From Dicaeum eximium (Eukaryota; Chordata; Aves; Passeriformes; Dicaeidae), in assembly GCA_013396995.1 (NCBI GenBank), contig VWZP01008549.1:1038898-1102897 (forward strand): a stretch of DNA of 64,000 bases. Direction: 5' to 3'. The notes under the pieces were generated by a model that searched no databases, was not told where the DNA came from, and saw nothing but the letters and a program-made list of their open reading frames with translations. Shown here in pieces: positions 63,989-64,000 of this stretch; the stretch's first letter is position 1, and every line of letters starts with the position of its first letter. Made by a program: the position numbers and the translations under genes.

Positions 63989-64000
63989 CTGTGGCTGTGA
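63989..64000 (-). other. Candidate noncoding exon end with donor CACAG/GTACGG
   Basis: On the minus strand the window opens with TCACAGCCACAG followed by GTACGG, a good 5' splice site. It could be the end of AKAP11 exon 1, whose start would lie beyond the window, spliced to the acceptor at 59274. Confidence 0.35.

Larger units (their letters stand above)
63480..64000. promoter_or_regulatory. CpG island, probable AKAP11 promoter and first noncoding exon region
   Basis: Composition changes sharply at about 63.48 kb from AT-rich to strongly GC-rich, with dense CpG, and continues to the window edge. No long plausible ORF is present. It lies upstream of the first coding exon of a broadly expressed gene, as expected for a CpG-island promoter. 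Two minus-strand donor-like sites lie inside it (see separate entries). The island runs off the window, so its full extent and any divergent neighbour cannot be seen. Confidence 0.7.

Noticed and set aside
63764..64000. 78-codon plus-strand ORF at the window end
   Set aside because: Arg/Pro/Gly-rich translation typical of CpG islands. A divergent gene starting here cannot be excluded, but nothing supports it.
1..64000. tRNA, rRNA, CRISPR array, operons or bacterial-type systems
   Set aside because: None seen on either strand; the DNA is bird nuclear.

Overview
The window is nuclear DNA from a bird. It is dominated by one vertebrate gene, AKAP11 (A-kinase anchoring protein 11, also called AKAP220), on the minus strand. 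The bird assignment rests on six or more CR1 (chicken repeat 1) LINE fragments, a fragment resembling a bird ERVL-type LTR, and a nuclear copy of mitochondrial COX1 of bird-like sequence. The species cannot be told from sequence alone. | Layout: 1-23.9 kb is gene-free spacer downstream of AKAP11. It holds a CR1 inserted into another CR1 (1.15-2.62 kb), two related unclassified copies of about 0.5 kb (3.26-3.74 and 8.80-9.32 kb), two plus-strand CR1 tails (13.1-13.8 kb), a COX1 NUMT (18.82-19.03 kb), a minus-strand CR1 (19.15-19.63 kb) and a small 27-bp tandem repeat. About 23.95-28.13 kb is the probable 4.2-kb AKAP11 3' UTR. From 28,134 to 59,226 lie 11 coding exons, all bounded by GT-AG, which join in frame to 1961 codons. 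One exon of 4666 bp carries about 80% of the protein. Introns hold a GC-rich patch with a CTCF-like site, an LTR fragment, a TA microsatellite and a 42-base assembly gap. From 59.2 to 64 kb come the 5' UTR part of the first coding exon, two CR1 copies and a CpG island that should hold the promoter. | AKAP11 tethers PKA regulatory subunits and, in mammals, also binds PP1 and GSK3-beta. The reading frame here is intact from start to stop. The most interesting signals are inside it: twelve degenerate copies of an amphipathic-helix motif, an apparently eroded PP1-docking motif, a glycine in the core of the C-terminal RII-binding helix, and two adjacent frame-neutral exons that look like duplicates of one WxxL-plus-acidic module. 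| In mammals the gene downstream of AKAP11 is TNFSF11 (RANKL), so the left third of the window may belong to its distal regulatory domain. This is inference from synteny. No tRNA, rRNA, CRISPR array or operon was found, and I see no undescribed multi-gene system.
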